Source: a bacterium (GTDB lineage Bacteria; NPL-UPA2; JAUVJM01). Taken from it: DNA of 25,831 nt. The translations under genes were made by a program, and so were the position numbers. The DNA lies in the NCBI GenBank assembly GCA_030596585.1, contig JAUVJM010000007.1, positions 1 to 25,831 on the forward strand, in the 5' to 3' direction. The notes beneath the pieces are model-generated. The model searched no databases. It was not told the DNA's origin and saw only the letters and a program-made list of their open reading frames with translations. Shown piece by piece: positions 9,236-18,190 of this stretch (position 1 is its first letter; each line of letters begins with the position of its first letter).

Positions 9236-10018
9236 ATGAGAAAACTAATTATGGGAGTTGCGGTTTGTTTAGGGGTATTTTTTGTTGCTGCTGTCAATGC
9301 CTCTGAAGAAAATCTCATGGCTTATTGGGACTTTGATGAAGGAACAGGCAGCGTAGTACATGACCGAAGCGGTAATGAAATAGACGGAAACATCGAGGGA
9401 GCTGTCTGGGTTAAGAATGGCAAATATGGCAGCGCAATCGAATTCAGCGGTCACGATGTGGTTAATTTTGGAGATACGTTACACATGGGAACAAACAGTT
9501 TTACGATTGAAGCCTGGGTGAGACAAGATGAGCCTTCTTTGGATGCAGGGAAAGGAGAAAAAGGCAGGAAAATTGTCACCACAGGGCTAGTCTTCTCCAA
9601 ACTCAAAGCACTGAGAACAGAGCCACATTATTTAGGATACGGATGGGTTCATTACTCCACAAGGTATTTTATCTTAAGCGATCAGAATGGGGCTATTACT
9701 ACTATAAGAGGGAAAAATCCATTCCCAATGAAAAAATGGACTCATATAGCTATCGTTGTTGATAAGGACAACAGAAAGGTTCTCTATTATCAGAATGGTG
9801 TTCTTCTTACAACTAACAATCTCAAACTGGTTGAGGGAAGTCTTGATAACAATGTAGATTTCACTCTGGGTTTCTGCTATTTCGGCGGCGTTAATTATTA
9901 CACCAAGGCACTCGTTGATGAGATGGCGGTTTTTGGTCGAGCACTGACGGCAGACGAGATTGAAGAACATTGTGCGGCAGGGACTGCGCGGAATGTGAAA
10001 CTTAAGGCAAGGGATTAG
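9236..10018 (+). CDS. Secreted LamG-domain protein
   Basis: A 260-residue protein consisting of a signal peptide (about residues 1-23, MRKLIMGVAVCLGVF..., cleavage near VNA/SEE) and one LamG / concanavalin-A-like domain filling the rest. It starts with the same AYWDFDEG...VHDRSGN pattern as the LamG domains of the giant protein upstream and ends VDEMAVFGRALTADEIEEH, the usual LamG close. The start at 9236 is preferred over a TTG 36 bases upstream because of TAGGAGG 8 bases before it and the clean signal peptide. It is probably a sugar- or surface-binding protein outside the cytoplasm. There is no catalytic domain. The 155-bp gap from the preceding gene suggests it may have its own promoter. 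Confidence 0.85.
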   Translation: MRKLIMGVAVCLGVFFVAAVNASEENLMAYWDFDEGTGSVVHDRSGNEIDGNIEGAVWVKNGKYGSAIEFSGHDVVNFGDTLHMGTNSFTIEAWVRQDEPSLDAGKGEKGRKIVTTGLVFSKLKALRTEPHYLGYGWVHYSTRYFILSDQNGAITTIRGKNPFPMKKWTHIAIVVDKDNRKVLYYQNGVLLTTNNLKLVEGSLDNNVDFTLGFCYFGGVNYYTKALVDEMAVFGRALTADEIEEHCAAGTARNVKLKARD

Positions 10019-10110
10019 AAACGTCGATTATAATGTGCCCGCTCTTTTCGTCAACAGGTAAGTTTTTTTTCAACATTTTGGCTTTTCATGTATCCACTTT
10101 CCAAAAATGA

Positions 10111-10142
10111 CTATGCCTCGGCATAGGAAATCTAATTTTTTT
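10111..10142 (+). terminator. Possible rho-independent terminator after the LamG gene
   Basis: A hairpin CTATGC-CTCG-GCATAG at 10111-10126 is followed after about nine bases by a run of seven T (10136-10142). The gap between stem and T-run makes it imperfect. It lies between the LamG gene and the TPR gene, where separation of the two loci is expected. Confidence 0.4.
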
Positions 10143-10185
10143 CATTTACTTTGTGCAGGGGACGTGGTATAAACTGCGCATTGCC

Positions 10186-10722
10186 ATGAAAAGGAACATT
10201 TGCCTAATCGTTCTTCTATTATTATGCCTGACTTTCCTGCCGGCAGGAATTAGAAGGATTAAAGACAGGACTTCCCCGCCCCTCCAAACGCTTGAGGCAA
10301 AAGGCGATAGTGCGTTCAACGAATACTTTATAGAACAAGCATGCCAGTACTGGGAAGAAGCTATCAACGAGAATCCGAACAACCTGGACACCTATAACAA
10401 ACTCGGGATATGCTTTTTACTCTTGAAAGAAAATGAAAAAGCTGTTAGTATTTTCGAAGACGGTTTGAAGCTAAACGGCAGGAATGCTGACATGAGCTAT
10501 AACTTAGCCCTTGCACAATATTACTGCGGCGATTTTGAGGAAGCCTGCCGCGTTCTGGAAAAGGTCATTTCCTTAAACTGGTGCTACCCACGGGCTAACT
10601 ACTTGAAAGGCGTCTGCCTCGAAAATATGGGCAGGATTGATGAAGCCGAAAAAGCTTACGTAGAAGAGCTTAACAACAATCCAGGGTCTCGTGCAGCGTG
10701 GAGAAAAGTGAAGGGGTTATGA
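10186..10722 (+). CDS. Membrane-anchored TPR protein
   Basis: A 178-residue protein with an N-terminal hydrophobic segment (NICLIVLLLLCLTFLPAG) acting as signal anchor or signal peptide, then about four tetratricopeptide repeats (roughly residues 35-170). Typical TPR positions are visible in YNKLGICFLLLKENEKAVSIFEDGLKL and YNLALAQYYCGDFEEACRVLEKVISL. TPRs bind other proteins, so it may be an assembly or adaptor factor in the periplasm. I chose the ATG at 10186; a GTG at 10153 in the same frame is possible, and neither has a clear ribosome site. Its stop overlaps the next start as ATGA (10719-10722), so it is translationally coupled to the pseudopeptidase-permease. Confidence 0.75.
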   Translation: MKRNICLIVLLLLCLTFLPAGIRRIKDRTSPPLQTLEAKGDSAFNEYFIEQACQYWEEAINENPNNLDTYNKLGICFLLLKENEKAVSIFEDGLKLNGRNADMSYNLALAQYYCGDFEEACRVLEKVISLNWCYPRANYLKGVCLENMGRIDEAEKAYVEELNNNPGSRAAWRKVKGL

Positions 10723-13700
10723 TACAGAATCAGTGGTCAGTGGTCAGTGGTCAGTGGTCTAAAATAGCCGCGGTTGTTTTAGCAGTCTTGTGTGTATTTT
10801 CTATGCATTCTCATGCCGCAGGCTCTCCCGCAAGTGACGCGGAGACCATCCCGTCTCTGAAAAAAACAATTGAGTCTCTTTCCCGCCTTGGCTCAAGAAT
10901 CCCCGGATATGAAGGCAACATTAAAGCGGCTGATTATGTCTTTAAGGCTTTCGAGCAAATCGGACTGAAAGAACTAAGGAAAGAAGAATTCTCCGTTACC
11001 GTTCCGATAGACAAAGGTGCCAGTCTGGAAACGCCCGCCGGGGAAAGAATAAAGCTGTATTGTATCTGGCCCAATATAGTCAGGACATCCACGCTGCCCC
11101 GGGGAGGAGTGCGCGGAAAACTAATCTATGCGGGAAGAGGCGAATACAAAGACTATAACGGCTGCGAGATAGAAGGCAGCGTCGTCGCTCTTGACTTTAA
11201 CTCCGGCAGCAACTGGCTGAAAGCGGCAGAACTCGGGGCAAAAGCAATCATCTTCATTGAGCCTGAAGAGACAGTAAGAATAGAAGCAGAAAAGAAGTTC
11301 GCAGAGGTGCCTATTAACGTACCCCGTTTCATGCTCCCTCGTGAGAAATCCAAATTCCTCAAGAACTGGGAAGGACACGAGGTTACACTGAAAGCAAAGA
11401 TGCAGTGGCAAAGCGTTCCGGCATGGAACATCATCGGCTTCATCCCAGGAAAGGACGAGGAACTTTCTGAGGAACTGATAGCCATTTCGGCTTATTACGA
11501 TTCAATTTCCGCTGTCCCGGCTAAAGCACCCGGAGCTGAATCTGCCTGCGGCATAACCGCACTCATAGAAATAGCAAGGGACCTGAAAAGAAATCCTCCT
11601 GCCAGACCCGTTCTGATTCTCGCCACGTCAGCTCATTTCATGAATCTGCGAGGTATGGATGATTTTATCCAGAAGCATTGCCGAAAAATATCTCCGTTCA
11701 GGGAACAGATGACAGAACCAATAGACTTGAGCCTTTTCATCGGGCTCGACCTTTCCAGCGGCAGCGATGAACTGGGAATATCTCATGGAGGAACAACGTT
11801 CTATTACCAGAGACTCTTTGCTCCATTCGGAAAAACATTTGAAGACTACGCCAAAGATATATGCGGCGAATTCGGAATTGAGGACGCAAGTGATATCTTC
11901 GTCAACGGCATCAGCCCCAAGAAAGGCATCAACTGGAACTCCTACGTTCCCGCTAACATCGCTCTGGACAGCGGGTTAGCAATGCTCTCAGGCACTCCGG
12001 CTATCAGCCTGGTAACCGTCAACGATATCCGGAACAGAATAGATACGCCGCTGGATTCACCGGAAAAGGTCAATTTCAAAAATCTCTCAAGACAGGTCAG
12101 ATTCCTGAAATCTCTCATTCGTAAAGCTCTCAATGATCCTCATCTACTTCCGGAATCACAAATGCAGTTGAAAGACGTTCTTTGCACCCTGAAAGGAAGG
12201 ATAGTCACCTTCAACCCACGGAAAAGTTTTGTTCCGGATGACCCGGTTAACGGCGCCGTCGTATTTATCGAAGGCTATGGCATCAAGACGGGTGTAAGAA
12301 GCTCTTTCTATGAGCTGACAGGTGAGGACGGCACGTTCACCATTTCCCGTCTCGCGGGTGGAAGCGTTCAGGTAGAAGCATACGGAATTGACCCTGAAAA
12401 CGGAGAGATAATACTCGCTCCTGATAGAGGATCCAACGGCGATGAAAACTATCCTATGACAGCAGGTATTGATTGGAAACTAAAAAACCACATGATTGTT
12501 CTCTTTCCCTGTATCTGCACTGATATCTACGACCTCATAGACCCGCGCTGTCTGACGCAATTCTCAAAGATTACCATTTTCGATGCTACAAACTCCGCGC
12601 CGTTTGCCTACGGATGGAGCGTAGTCAAGGCTGGTGAAAGAAGCTCCGACGTTAGTCCGTATGGCATCATATTCTCAGAGCCGGGCAAGAAGCTGAAACT
12701 GGGCATGGGTTCAGGCATCATGGGACTCCGAACAATGCTTCTCAATTCCCCGGGAGCGGAATCAAAAGATATGGCAGAAGGCATCGGCTATGACGTTGAC
12801 AAACACAGAAGGCTGATTCACAGTTCTTTCCTCGCCGCTCGAGACATGCTGAACCTTAATGAGTTCCGAGTAAGGGACCTGGCAAGGTACGGTATTGTCA
12901 ACAACCGCCTGAATGACCTGCACACGAAAGCGAAAGAAGCGCTTGAGGAAGCGGAGAAATCAAGAAACGAAAGAAAATGGGACAAGTTTGCAATGTATTC
13001 CAGGAGAGCCTTAGGGATTGAGTCCCGCGCCTATCCGGATGTTAAAGCTACGGCTAACGACGTTATCAAAGGAATAGTCTTCTACATGGCTCTTCTCATC
13101 CCCTTTGCCTTCTTTATGGAAAGGCTCCTCTTTGGATTCACCGATATCAAGAAACAGATAGCCGGAGCTTCCGGGATTTTTCTCCTTATATATGTGATAA
13201 TGCGATTTGTTCACCCGGCTTTCCGCATCTCCAATGCGCCGGAAGTTATCCTGCTGGCTTTTGTTGTGTTAACTCTCTCTGCTTTAGTCTTATCCATCGT
13301 CTCATCGAAATTCCAGGAACAGATGGAGAAAATGCAGCAAAAGAGGGCAAAGGTATATCAAACTGACGTGGGACGCATCAGCGCCTCAGCTGCGGCGTTT
13401 TCCCTCGGCATATCAAATATGAAAAGGCGCAAGGTTAGAACCATGTTAACTTGTATCACACTTGTTCTTCTTACCTTTACGGTACTGTCTTTCACATCCG
13501 TCAAAACATATATGCAATTTAACAAGATTTCCCGTCCGAACAAACCGTCCTACCAAGGACTTCTGATAAGAGACAGGATATGGCATCCTATACAGCAGCC
13601 TGCACTGGACCATATAGAGAGCGAGTTCTCTGAAGAGGCAATTGTGTCACCGAGAGCCTGGCTTATTTCAAGAAGCGTGGGGCAATCCCACCATATCAAA

Positions 13701-15152
13701 CTCAAGGTCATTGATGAGAACGGAAAATCCGTGTTTGCATCCGGCGCACTTGGACTTTCTCCGCAGGAGAAAAACGTCACGCATCCGGAAAAGTTCTTGA
13801 TAGCCGGAAAGTGGTTTGATGAGAATGACGAAAGGACCTGCATCCTGCCAGGTGGAATGGCTGAACTTCTGGGAATAAAATCCCAGGATATTGGAAAGAA
13901 GAAAATACGAATTCTCGGAGAAGAAGTCGCTGTCAAAGGGATACTTGACAGCCAGGCTATGAGAGATTTCAAAGACCTTGACAATGAACATATCACACCG
14001 GTAGATTTCGTGGTTATGACTCCAGAGGGAAAAAAGGAAATGCAGGCAAAGGCTGGCGGGGCACAATCCAAAACCGAACTCGAGACCTTCACCCACATTG
14101 AACTTAACAATGTCGTTATTCTGCCGTACGAATTCGTGCGGAACTCAGAAGGAACCATACAATCAATCGCCGTCCGTTTTGATGAAGGCGTGGACATAAA
14201 AGAAAAAGTGGAGAGTTTTGTATCCAGGCTTGCAGTTACGGTTTTTGCCGGAATTAAAGACAACGTTACAATCTACAGTTCCCTGGCAATGACTTCATTC
14301 TCGGGGATGAGCAATCTTTTCATACCGATTCTCATCGCTTCACTTATCGTGCTGAATACCATGATGGGTTCGGTATATGAGCGCTTCAAGGAAATAGGAA
14401 TCTACAGTTCAGTGGGACTGGCTCCGGTGCATATCGGAGCTCTCTTTGTTGCAGAGTCATGTGTCTTTGCAATCCTGGGAGCAATTGCCGGCTATCTCAT
14501 GGGGCAGATCATAGCCAAGATCTTTACTATGTTCGGGATTCTGGGTGGACTAACACTGAACTATTCCTCTCTTTCTGCCGTTTCTTCCACCATGGTCGTA
14601 ATGGCAGTGGTTTTACTTTCTACTATTTATCCAGCAAGAAAAGCGGCAGCAATGGCTGTCCCTGATGTTACCCGCCGCTGGGTTTTACCTAAGCCAGAGG
14701 GAGATATCTGGAAGTTTGAATTCCCGTTTACCATAAGCGGGCGGGAGGTTATGGGACTCTACGTGTTTTTTAGAGAATATTTCTCATCCTACGAAGATGA
14801 ATCGGTCGGCAGTTTCTACACACAGGAGACCGAACTCTCCAAATTCAGGCATAAGGACGAGGACGGATTCACCGTTTCCTTCAAGAACTGGCTGGCTCCA
14901 TTTGACTTGGGCGTAAGCCAGGAAGTGGAGATGAAAGCAGTCCCAGGGGAATACGGTATCTATGAGATCCACCTCGAGATAAGAAGATTGAGCGGAGAAG
15001 TTAGTAACTGGGTGCGGCTTAACCGCAGATTCCTTGACATCATCCGAAAGCAATTTTTGGTTTGGAGAACAGTGAGTTTAGATATCAAGAATGAATACAC
15101 TGAGCAGGGGGAAAAGATATTCGGCATCCCAAAAGCAGTGGACAGTGAGTAG
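10719..15152 (+). CDS. Degenerate M28 peptidase fused to FtsX/MacB-type ABC permease
   Basis: A 1477-residue membrane protein. Order: N-terminal hydrophobic signal (about 14-30); M28-like peptidase fold with inserted PA-like domain (about 35-485); a carboxypeptidase-regulatory-like beta domain (about 490-580); an unassigned part; three membrane segments (about 784-862); FtsX first helix (about 907-928); a MacB-like periplasmic core (about 930-1190, with FLIAGKWFDENDERTC); the FtsX core with three further helices and YERFKEIGIYSSVGL (about 1190-1330); and a soluble cytoplasmic tail (about 1335-1477). The peptidase site is broken: Y259 replaces the first zinc His, GAESACG replaces GADDNASG, SAH (304-306) replaces the catalytic EE, and D442 replaces the last His. 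It is likely a substrate-binding ectodomain on a transporter. The partner ATPase is probably the gene at 19798. The ATG at 10719 overlaps the TPR stop. A GTG at 10698 is an alternative start. Confidence 0.85.
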   Translation: MIQNQWSVVSGQWSKIAAVVLAVLCVFSMHSHAAGSPASDAETIPSLKKTIESLSRLGSRIPGYEGNIKAADYVFKAFEQIGLKELRKEEFSVTVPIDKGASLETPAGERIKLYCIWPNIVRTSTLPRGGVRGKLIYAGRGEYKDYNGCEIEGSVVALDFNSGSNWLKAAELGAKAIIFIEPEETVRIEAEKKFAEVPINVPRFMLPREKSKFLKNWEGHEVTLKAKMQWQSVPAWNIIGFIPGKDEELSEELIAISAYYDSISAVPAKAPGAESACGITALIEIARDLKRNPPARPVLILATSAHFMNLRGMDDFIQKHCRKISPFREQMTEPIDLSLFIGLDLSSGSDELGISHGGTTFYYQRLFAPFGKTFEDYAKDICGEFGIEDASDIFVNGISPKKGINWNSYVPANIALDSGLAMLSGTPAISLVTVNDIRNRIDTPLDSPEKVNFKNLSRQVRFLKSLIRKALNDPHLLPESQMQLKDVLCTLKGRIVTFNPRKSFVPDDPVNGAVVFIEGYGIKTGVRSSFYELTGEDGTFTISRLAGGSVQVEAYGIDPENGEIILAPDRGSNGDENYPMTAGIDWKLKNHMIVLFPCICTDIYDLIDPRCLTQFSKITIFDATNSAPFAYGWSVVKAGERSSDVSPYGIIFSEPGKKLKLGMGSGIMGLRTMLLNSPGAESKDMAEGIGYDVDKHRRLIHSSFLAARDMLNLNEFRVRDLARYGIVNNRLNDLHTKAKEALEEAEKSRNERKWDKFAMYSRRALGIESRAYPDVKATANDVIKGIVFYMALLIPFAFFMERLLFGFTDIKKQIAGASGIFLLIYVIMRFVHPAFRISNAPEVILLAFVVLTLSALVLSIVSSKFQEQMEKMQQKRAKVYQTDVGRISASAAAFSLGISNMKRRKVRTMLTCITLVLLTFTVLSFTSVKTYMQFNKISRPNKPSYQGLLIRDRIWHPIQQPALDHIESEFSEEAIVSPRAWLISRSVGQSHHIKLKVIDENGKSVFASGALGLSPQEKNVTHPEKFLIAGKWFDENDERTCILPGGMAELLGIKSQDIGKKKIRILGEEVAVKGILDSQAMRDFKDLDNEHITPVDFVVMTPEGKKEMQAKAGGAQSKTELETFTHIELNNVVILPYEFVRNSEGTIQSIAVRFDEGVDIKEKVESFVSRLAVTVFAGIKDNVTIYSSLAMTSFSGMSNLFIPILIASLIVLNTMMGSVYERFKEIGIYSSVGLAPVHIGALFVAESCVFAILGAIAGYLMGQIIAKIFTMFGILGGLTLNYSSLSAVSSTMVVMAVVLLSTIYPARKAAAMAVPDVTRRWVLPKPEGDIWKFEFPFTISGREVMGLYVFFREYFSSYEDESVGSFYTQETELSKFRHKDEDGFTVSFKNWLAPFDLGVSQEVEMKAVPGEYGIYEIHLEIRRLSGEVSNWVRLNRRFLDIIRKQFLVWRTVSLDIKNEYTEQGEKIFGIPKAVDSE
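10731..10758 (+). repeat. Perfect tandem heptamer array (CAGTGGT x4) inside the gene start
   Basis: Four exact copies of CAGTGGT occupy codons 5-14 of the pseudopeptidase-permease and encode QWSVVSGQW. The unit is seven bases, so gain or loss of one copy shifts the reading frame just before the signal segment. Confidence 0.9.
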
Positions 15153-15163
15153 TGAACAGTATA
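15136..15163 (+). repeat. Degenerate heptamer tract at the 3' end of the same gene
   Basis: Heptamer-phased units CAGTGGA, CAGTGAG, TAGTGAA, CAGTATA run across the TAG stop codon (15150-15152). They clearly relate to the perfect CAGTGGT array at the other end of this gene. Confidence 0.65.
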
Positions 15164-15175
15164 ACACACTCAGAA

Positions 15176-15200
15176 GACCCTTCGCTTTGTTCAGGGTGAC
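15176..15200. repeat. Short dispersed-type repeat (CCCTTCGC...TTCAGGGTGAC)
   Basis: A 25-base sequence with CCCT/AGGG inverted ends sits in the 69-bp gap between two genes. From memory it resembles repeats scattered through intergenic DNA of several uncultured lineages. There is only one copy in this window, so the assignment is by resemblance. Confidence 0.4.
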
Positions 15201-15221
15201 AGAGACAAGAAGGAATAGAGA

Positions 15222-17213
15222 ATGAATAACGAGAAAGAAGACCTGAATATAGAAGCTCCCGAAGAAGACGTCGATCTCGGACCTTTCGAGAGCGGATTTA
15301 ATATGAAGTGCGTGGTCGCCGCCCTTTTCATCGGGTTCATCATGGTTCCGGGGACTATCTACCTCAGCCTTATCAGCGGCGCCGGTATCGGCGGTGCAGC
15401 GTCGTGGGTAACAGTTATACTCTTCGTCGAAATTGCAAAGCGTTCTTTTATCACGATGAGAAAGCAGGAGATCTTTATCATCTCCGGAATGGCCAGCAGT
15501 CTTCTTACCGCAGGAGCAGTTATGGGTGCCTCAGGACTGGTCATCAGCGGAGGCATATTTGGGTCACAGATCTGGGACCAGTATTTTCGCCAGTCAACCT
15601 ACGCACAAGCTTTCGGGTTGAGAGACACGATACCGAACTGGGTTGCTCCTCCGGCAGGTTCAGAGGCATTACTGAAGAGGACGTTCTTCCACCGGGATTG
15701 GATTATCCCCCTTGCGGTTCTACTCATTCACCAAATTCTATATAGACTCAATAGCACCGGGCTTGGCTACACGCTCTTCCGCATCACCAGCGACATCGAA
15801 AAACTCCCCTTCCCACTGGCAAGGGTCGGGTCAGAAGGAGTTCTGGCATTAGCTGAGACAAGCGGCAAGAGAGAAGGCTGGCGCTGGAGAATATTCAGCA
15901 TAGGGTCGATGATCGGGATTGTTTTCGGGTTTTTCCGTATAGGCATACCAACCTTTACAGGTCTCTTTATGTCCAAACCCCTTATGCTTATTCCCATTCC
16001 CTGGGTTGACTGGACAGCTAAACTCGGAACGTTCTTGCCCGCCTCGATGTTCGGCTTTGTAACCGATCTGGGAACAGTACTTGCCGGATTTGTCATTCCT
16101 TTCTGGGTAGTCAGCGGCACCTTTATCGGCGCTATTCTGTCCAACCTGGTCATAAATCCCATCTGTTACCACAAAGGGATAATTCACAACTGGCGGCCGG
16201 GAATGACTGTCATACCAACATCCATAACAACCGGCCTCGACCTCTGGCTCAGTATTACTATAGGGATTGGGATCGTAGTGGGACTTATTGGCGTGTGGAA
16301 AGTTGTAACCGCTTTCATCCAACAGCGGGGACAAAAACGGGAACGAGTTAAGCTCCCTGAAGGAAGAGGAGATGTCCCCATCTGGCTCATGGCAGGTATA
16401 TGGTTCCTATCCACCGTCGGCTACGTTGTCCTCTGCCACTTTCTCGTACCCGGGTTTCCCATCTGGCTTTTCTGCCTTTTTGGCTTTGTTCTAACTCCCT
16501 TTCTGTCCTACATATCCGCTCGTATGTTCGGGATAACAGGCTCAGTCACCGGAATTACATTTCCCATGGTGAAAGAAGGCACCTTTATTCTGAGCGGCTA
16601 CAGGGGCGTGGCTATCTGGTTCGCGCCGGTGCCATATTTCAACCATGGAGCCATAGCACAGAGTTTTAAGGTAATGGAGCTCACACGGACGAGATTTACC
16701 AGCAGTTACAAATCAGCTGTCATGTCTTTTCCCATTATGGCGTTTTGCAGTTTCCTTTTCTGGTCGCTTATATGGCGGATGGGACCCATTCCTTCTGCGG
16801 CTTACCCTTTTGTCCACAAGATGTGGCCGCTTTATAGTATAAGCAAAGCCCTGTGGGCTACTGCCACAGTCAACGAAGAAACGAGCTGGATTCTCGAGGC
16901 AATAAAGCCCGGACTCATTTTCATAGGTGCCCTGGGAGGAGGAATCATTTACTTCCTGATCAGTCTGCTTCATTTCCCAATTGGGATTTTCTATGGCTTG
17001 ATAGGCGGACTCGCCATGCCCCACAGCACTATTCCCTTGTTCGTAGGAGCGATGTTTGGCCGTTTCTATTTCAGCAAGCGCATCGGAGAAAAAACCTGGC
17101 GCTCTTATACCCCTATTCTTTTAGCCGGATACGGGTGTGGTGTCGGACTTGTAGGAATGGCGGCAATTGCTATCGCATTGATAGTGAAATCAGTAAGTCC
17201 GCTGATATTTTGA
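15222..17213 (+). CDS. Polytopic OPT-like membrane transporter (DUF6785-like)
   Basis: A 663-residue integral membrane protein with roughly 13-15 hydrophobic segments from residue 28 to the C-terminus and a short acidic cytoplasmic N-terminus (EAPEEDVDLGPFESG). Length and layout resemble the oligopeptide-transporter (OPT) superfamily and the related DUF6784/6785 proteins of planctomycetes and similar phyla; the family call is from memory and moderate. Visible landmarks are LPFPLARVGSEGVLALAE near residue 195, typical of a cytoplasmic loop in such carriers, and several Gly/Pro-rich helices. The start is supported by AAGGAA six bases before the ATG. The gene lies 69 bp after the pseudopeptidase-permease and in line with the PqqD/ABC genes, so it may move the substrate or product of that system. 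It might also be an unrelated peptide or metal-complex carrier. Confidence 0.7.
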   Translation: MNNEKEDLNIEAPEEDVDLGPFESGFNMKCVVAALFIGFIMVPGTIYLSLISGAGIGGAASWVTVILFVEIAKRSFITMRKQEIFIISGMASSLLTAGAVMGASGLVISGGIFGSQIWDQYFRQSTYAQAFGLRDTIPNWVAPPAGSEALLKRTFFHRDWIIPLAVLLIHQILYRLNSTGLGYTLFRITSDIEKLPFPLARVGSEGVLALAETSGKREGWRWRIFSIGSMIGIVFGFFRIGIPTFTGLFMSKPLMLIPIPWVDWTAKLGTFLPASMFGFVTDLGTVLAGFVIPFWVVSGTFIGAILSNLVINPICYHKGIIHNWRPGMTVIPTSITTGLDLWLSITIGIGIVVGLIGVWKVVTAFIQQRGQKRERVKLPEGRGDVPIWLMAGIWFLSTVGYVVLCHFLVPGFPIWLFCLFGFVLTPFLSYISARMFGITGSVTGITFPMVKEGTFILSGYRGVAIWFAPVPYFNHGAIAQSFKVMELTRTRFTSSYKSAVMSFPIMAFCSFLFWSLIWRMGPIPSAAYPFVHKMWPLYSISKALWATATVNEETSWILEAIKPGLIFIGALGGGIIYFLISLLHFPIGIFYGLIGGLAMPHSTIPLFVGAMFGRFYFSKRIGEKTWRSYTPILLAGYGCGVGLVGMAAIAIALIVKSVSPLIF

Positions 17214-17221
17214 GACAGTAG

Positions 17222-17241
17222 GGGACGGGCATGCCCGTCCC
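17222..17241. repeat. Perfect 20-base palindrome
   Basis: GGGACGGGCA followed immediately by its own reverse complement, eight bases after the transporter stop codon. It could act as a transcript-end hairpin, but no T-run follows. It resembles dispersed palindromes seen in other environmental genomes (from memory). Confidence 0.7.
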
Positions 17242-17287
17242 GTTAACGAATTAAATGGGTCAGACATGCCTTGACCTTTGCCAAATA

Positions 17288-18190
17288 ATGGATATAAAAT
17301 TAAAAGACAGCGTAAACTGGAACAAGTTCGGATGGCATGGAATAAGTTTTACGAAACCTATGGAATGGGAGTTGGGAGAAGTGGAGGGGAATGCAAGGAG
17401 AGGATATCTGAGGCTTGACAATCACATCCTGACCCGGATGGAATTGCGCTGGCAGAGGCATACGTCCAAAGCTCCCCTTGAAAAAATTCAGAACAAACAC
17501 CTTGCAAATCTCAGGAAGAAAGCGGGAAAAAACAAAGTTAATTTCAGGATTACAAATGAGAGAGATTACAGGAACAATGCTATCAACGGCAAATACTTCG
17601 TCTGGGAATCTAATTTCAAGGGAGTGAATCTGATAGCACAGTGCAGGAAATCTTCCACGTTCTTCTCAGTATGCGTTCTCGGGAAAAAAGAAGAGAACAT
17701 AGAGCAAAAAGCAGGTATGATATTCGCTTCATTGAGAGACCACACGGATGATGACAAAATCTTCTGGTCGGTCTTTGATTTTAGTTTCACTACTCCCGCT
17801 GAATTGAAATTAAGCGGTCACAGATTCCTTTCCGGACATTTGAAACTTGATTTCTCTCGGGCAGAAGACAATTTCATTTTCCAGCGCCTGAGTGTCGCCA
17901 ATATCCTTTTAAAAGAGAAGAGTCTCACACAATTGGCAGGAGAATTCTACCGCAAACAATTCAAGAACGTTGATCTTGAAGTCAGCTATCCGCGGGAAGG
18001 AGATTCAGATGAGAGAATCTATACCATCGGGCGCGAACACGGCAGGGTCAGGTTTCTCAAAAAGCGCTTCTTCAAAAGCCTTTTCTGGGAATGCCGTGAA
18101 ACAAATCACATTTACGGAGTAACAGAGTTAATAAAGAGAAAAGAAGCCTCCTGTCTCGACAAGCTGGCTTCCGGAGTCAAAAGCAGTTGA
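17288..18190 (+). CDS. Unknown protein with two tandem related domains
   Basis: A 300-residue soluble protein with no signal peptide or membrane segment. I do not recognise its family. Two halves look homologous. Near residue 13 it reads FGWHGISFTKPMEWELG then GYLRLD then RMELRWQ. Near residue 160 it reads FDFSFTTPAELKLSG then GHLKLD then FQRLSVA. Later both halves have a W-E / C-R stretch (residues about 100-118 and about 262-270). The pattern of a Phe-rich first strand, a Pro and a following Trp or Leu recalls small PsbP/Mog1-like folds, but this is a guess. The stop codon overlaps the TTG start of the pqqD-like gene, so the two are tightly coupled. The start is uncertain: an ATG at 17255 is also in frame, and neither has a clear ribosome site. 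Confidence 0.7.
   Translation: MDIKLKDSVNWNKFGWHGISFTKPMEWELGEVEGNARRGYLRLDNHILTRMELRWQRHTSKAPLEKIQNKHLANLRKKAGKNKVNFRITNERDYRNNAINGKYFVWESNFKGVNLIAQCRKSSTFFSVCVLGKKEENIEQKAGMIFASLRDHTDDDKIFWSVFDFSFTTPAELKLSGHRFLSGHLKLDFSRAEDNFIFQRLSVANILLKEKSLTQLAGEFYRKQFKNVDLEVSYPREGDSDERIYTIGREHGRVRFLKKRFFKSLFWECRETNHIYGVTELIKRKEASCLDKLASGVKSS

Noticed and set aside
10731..10758. Possible CRISPR-like or direct-repeat array
   Set aside because: The units are seven bases with no spacers; it is a simple tandem repeat inside a coding region.
13550..14263. Long open frame on the minus strand (237 codons) inside the permease gene
   Set aside because: It is antisense to a clear FtsX/MacB-type coding region, is Ser-rich with no recognisable domain and has no ribosome site.
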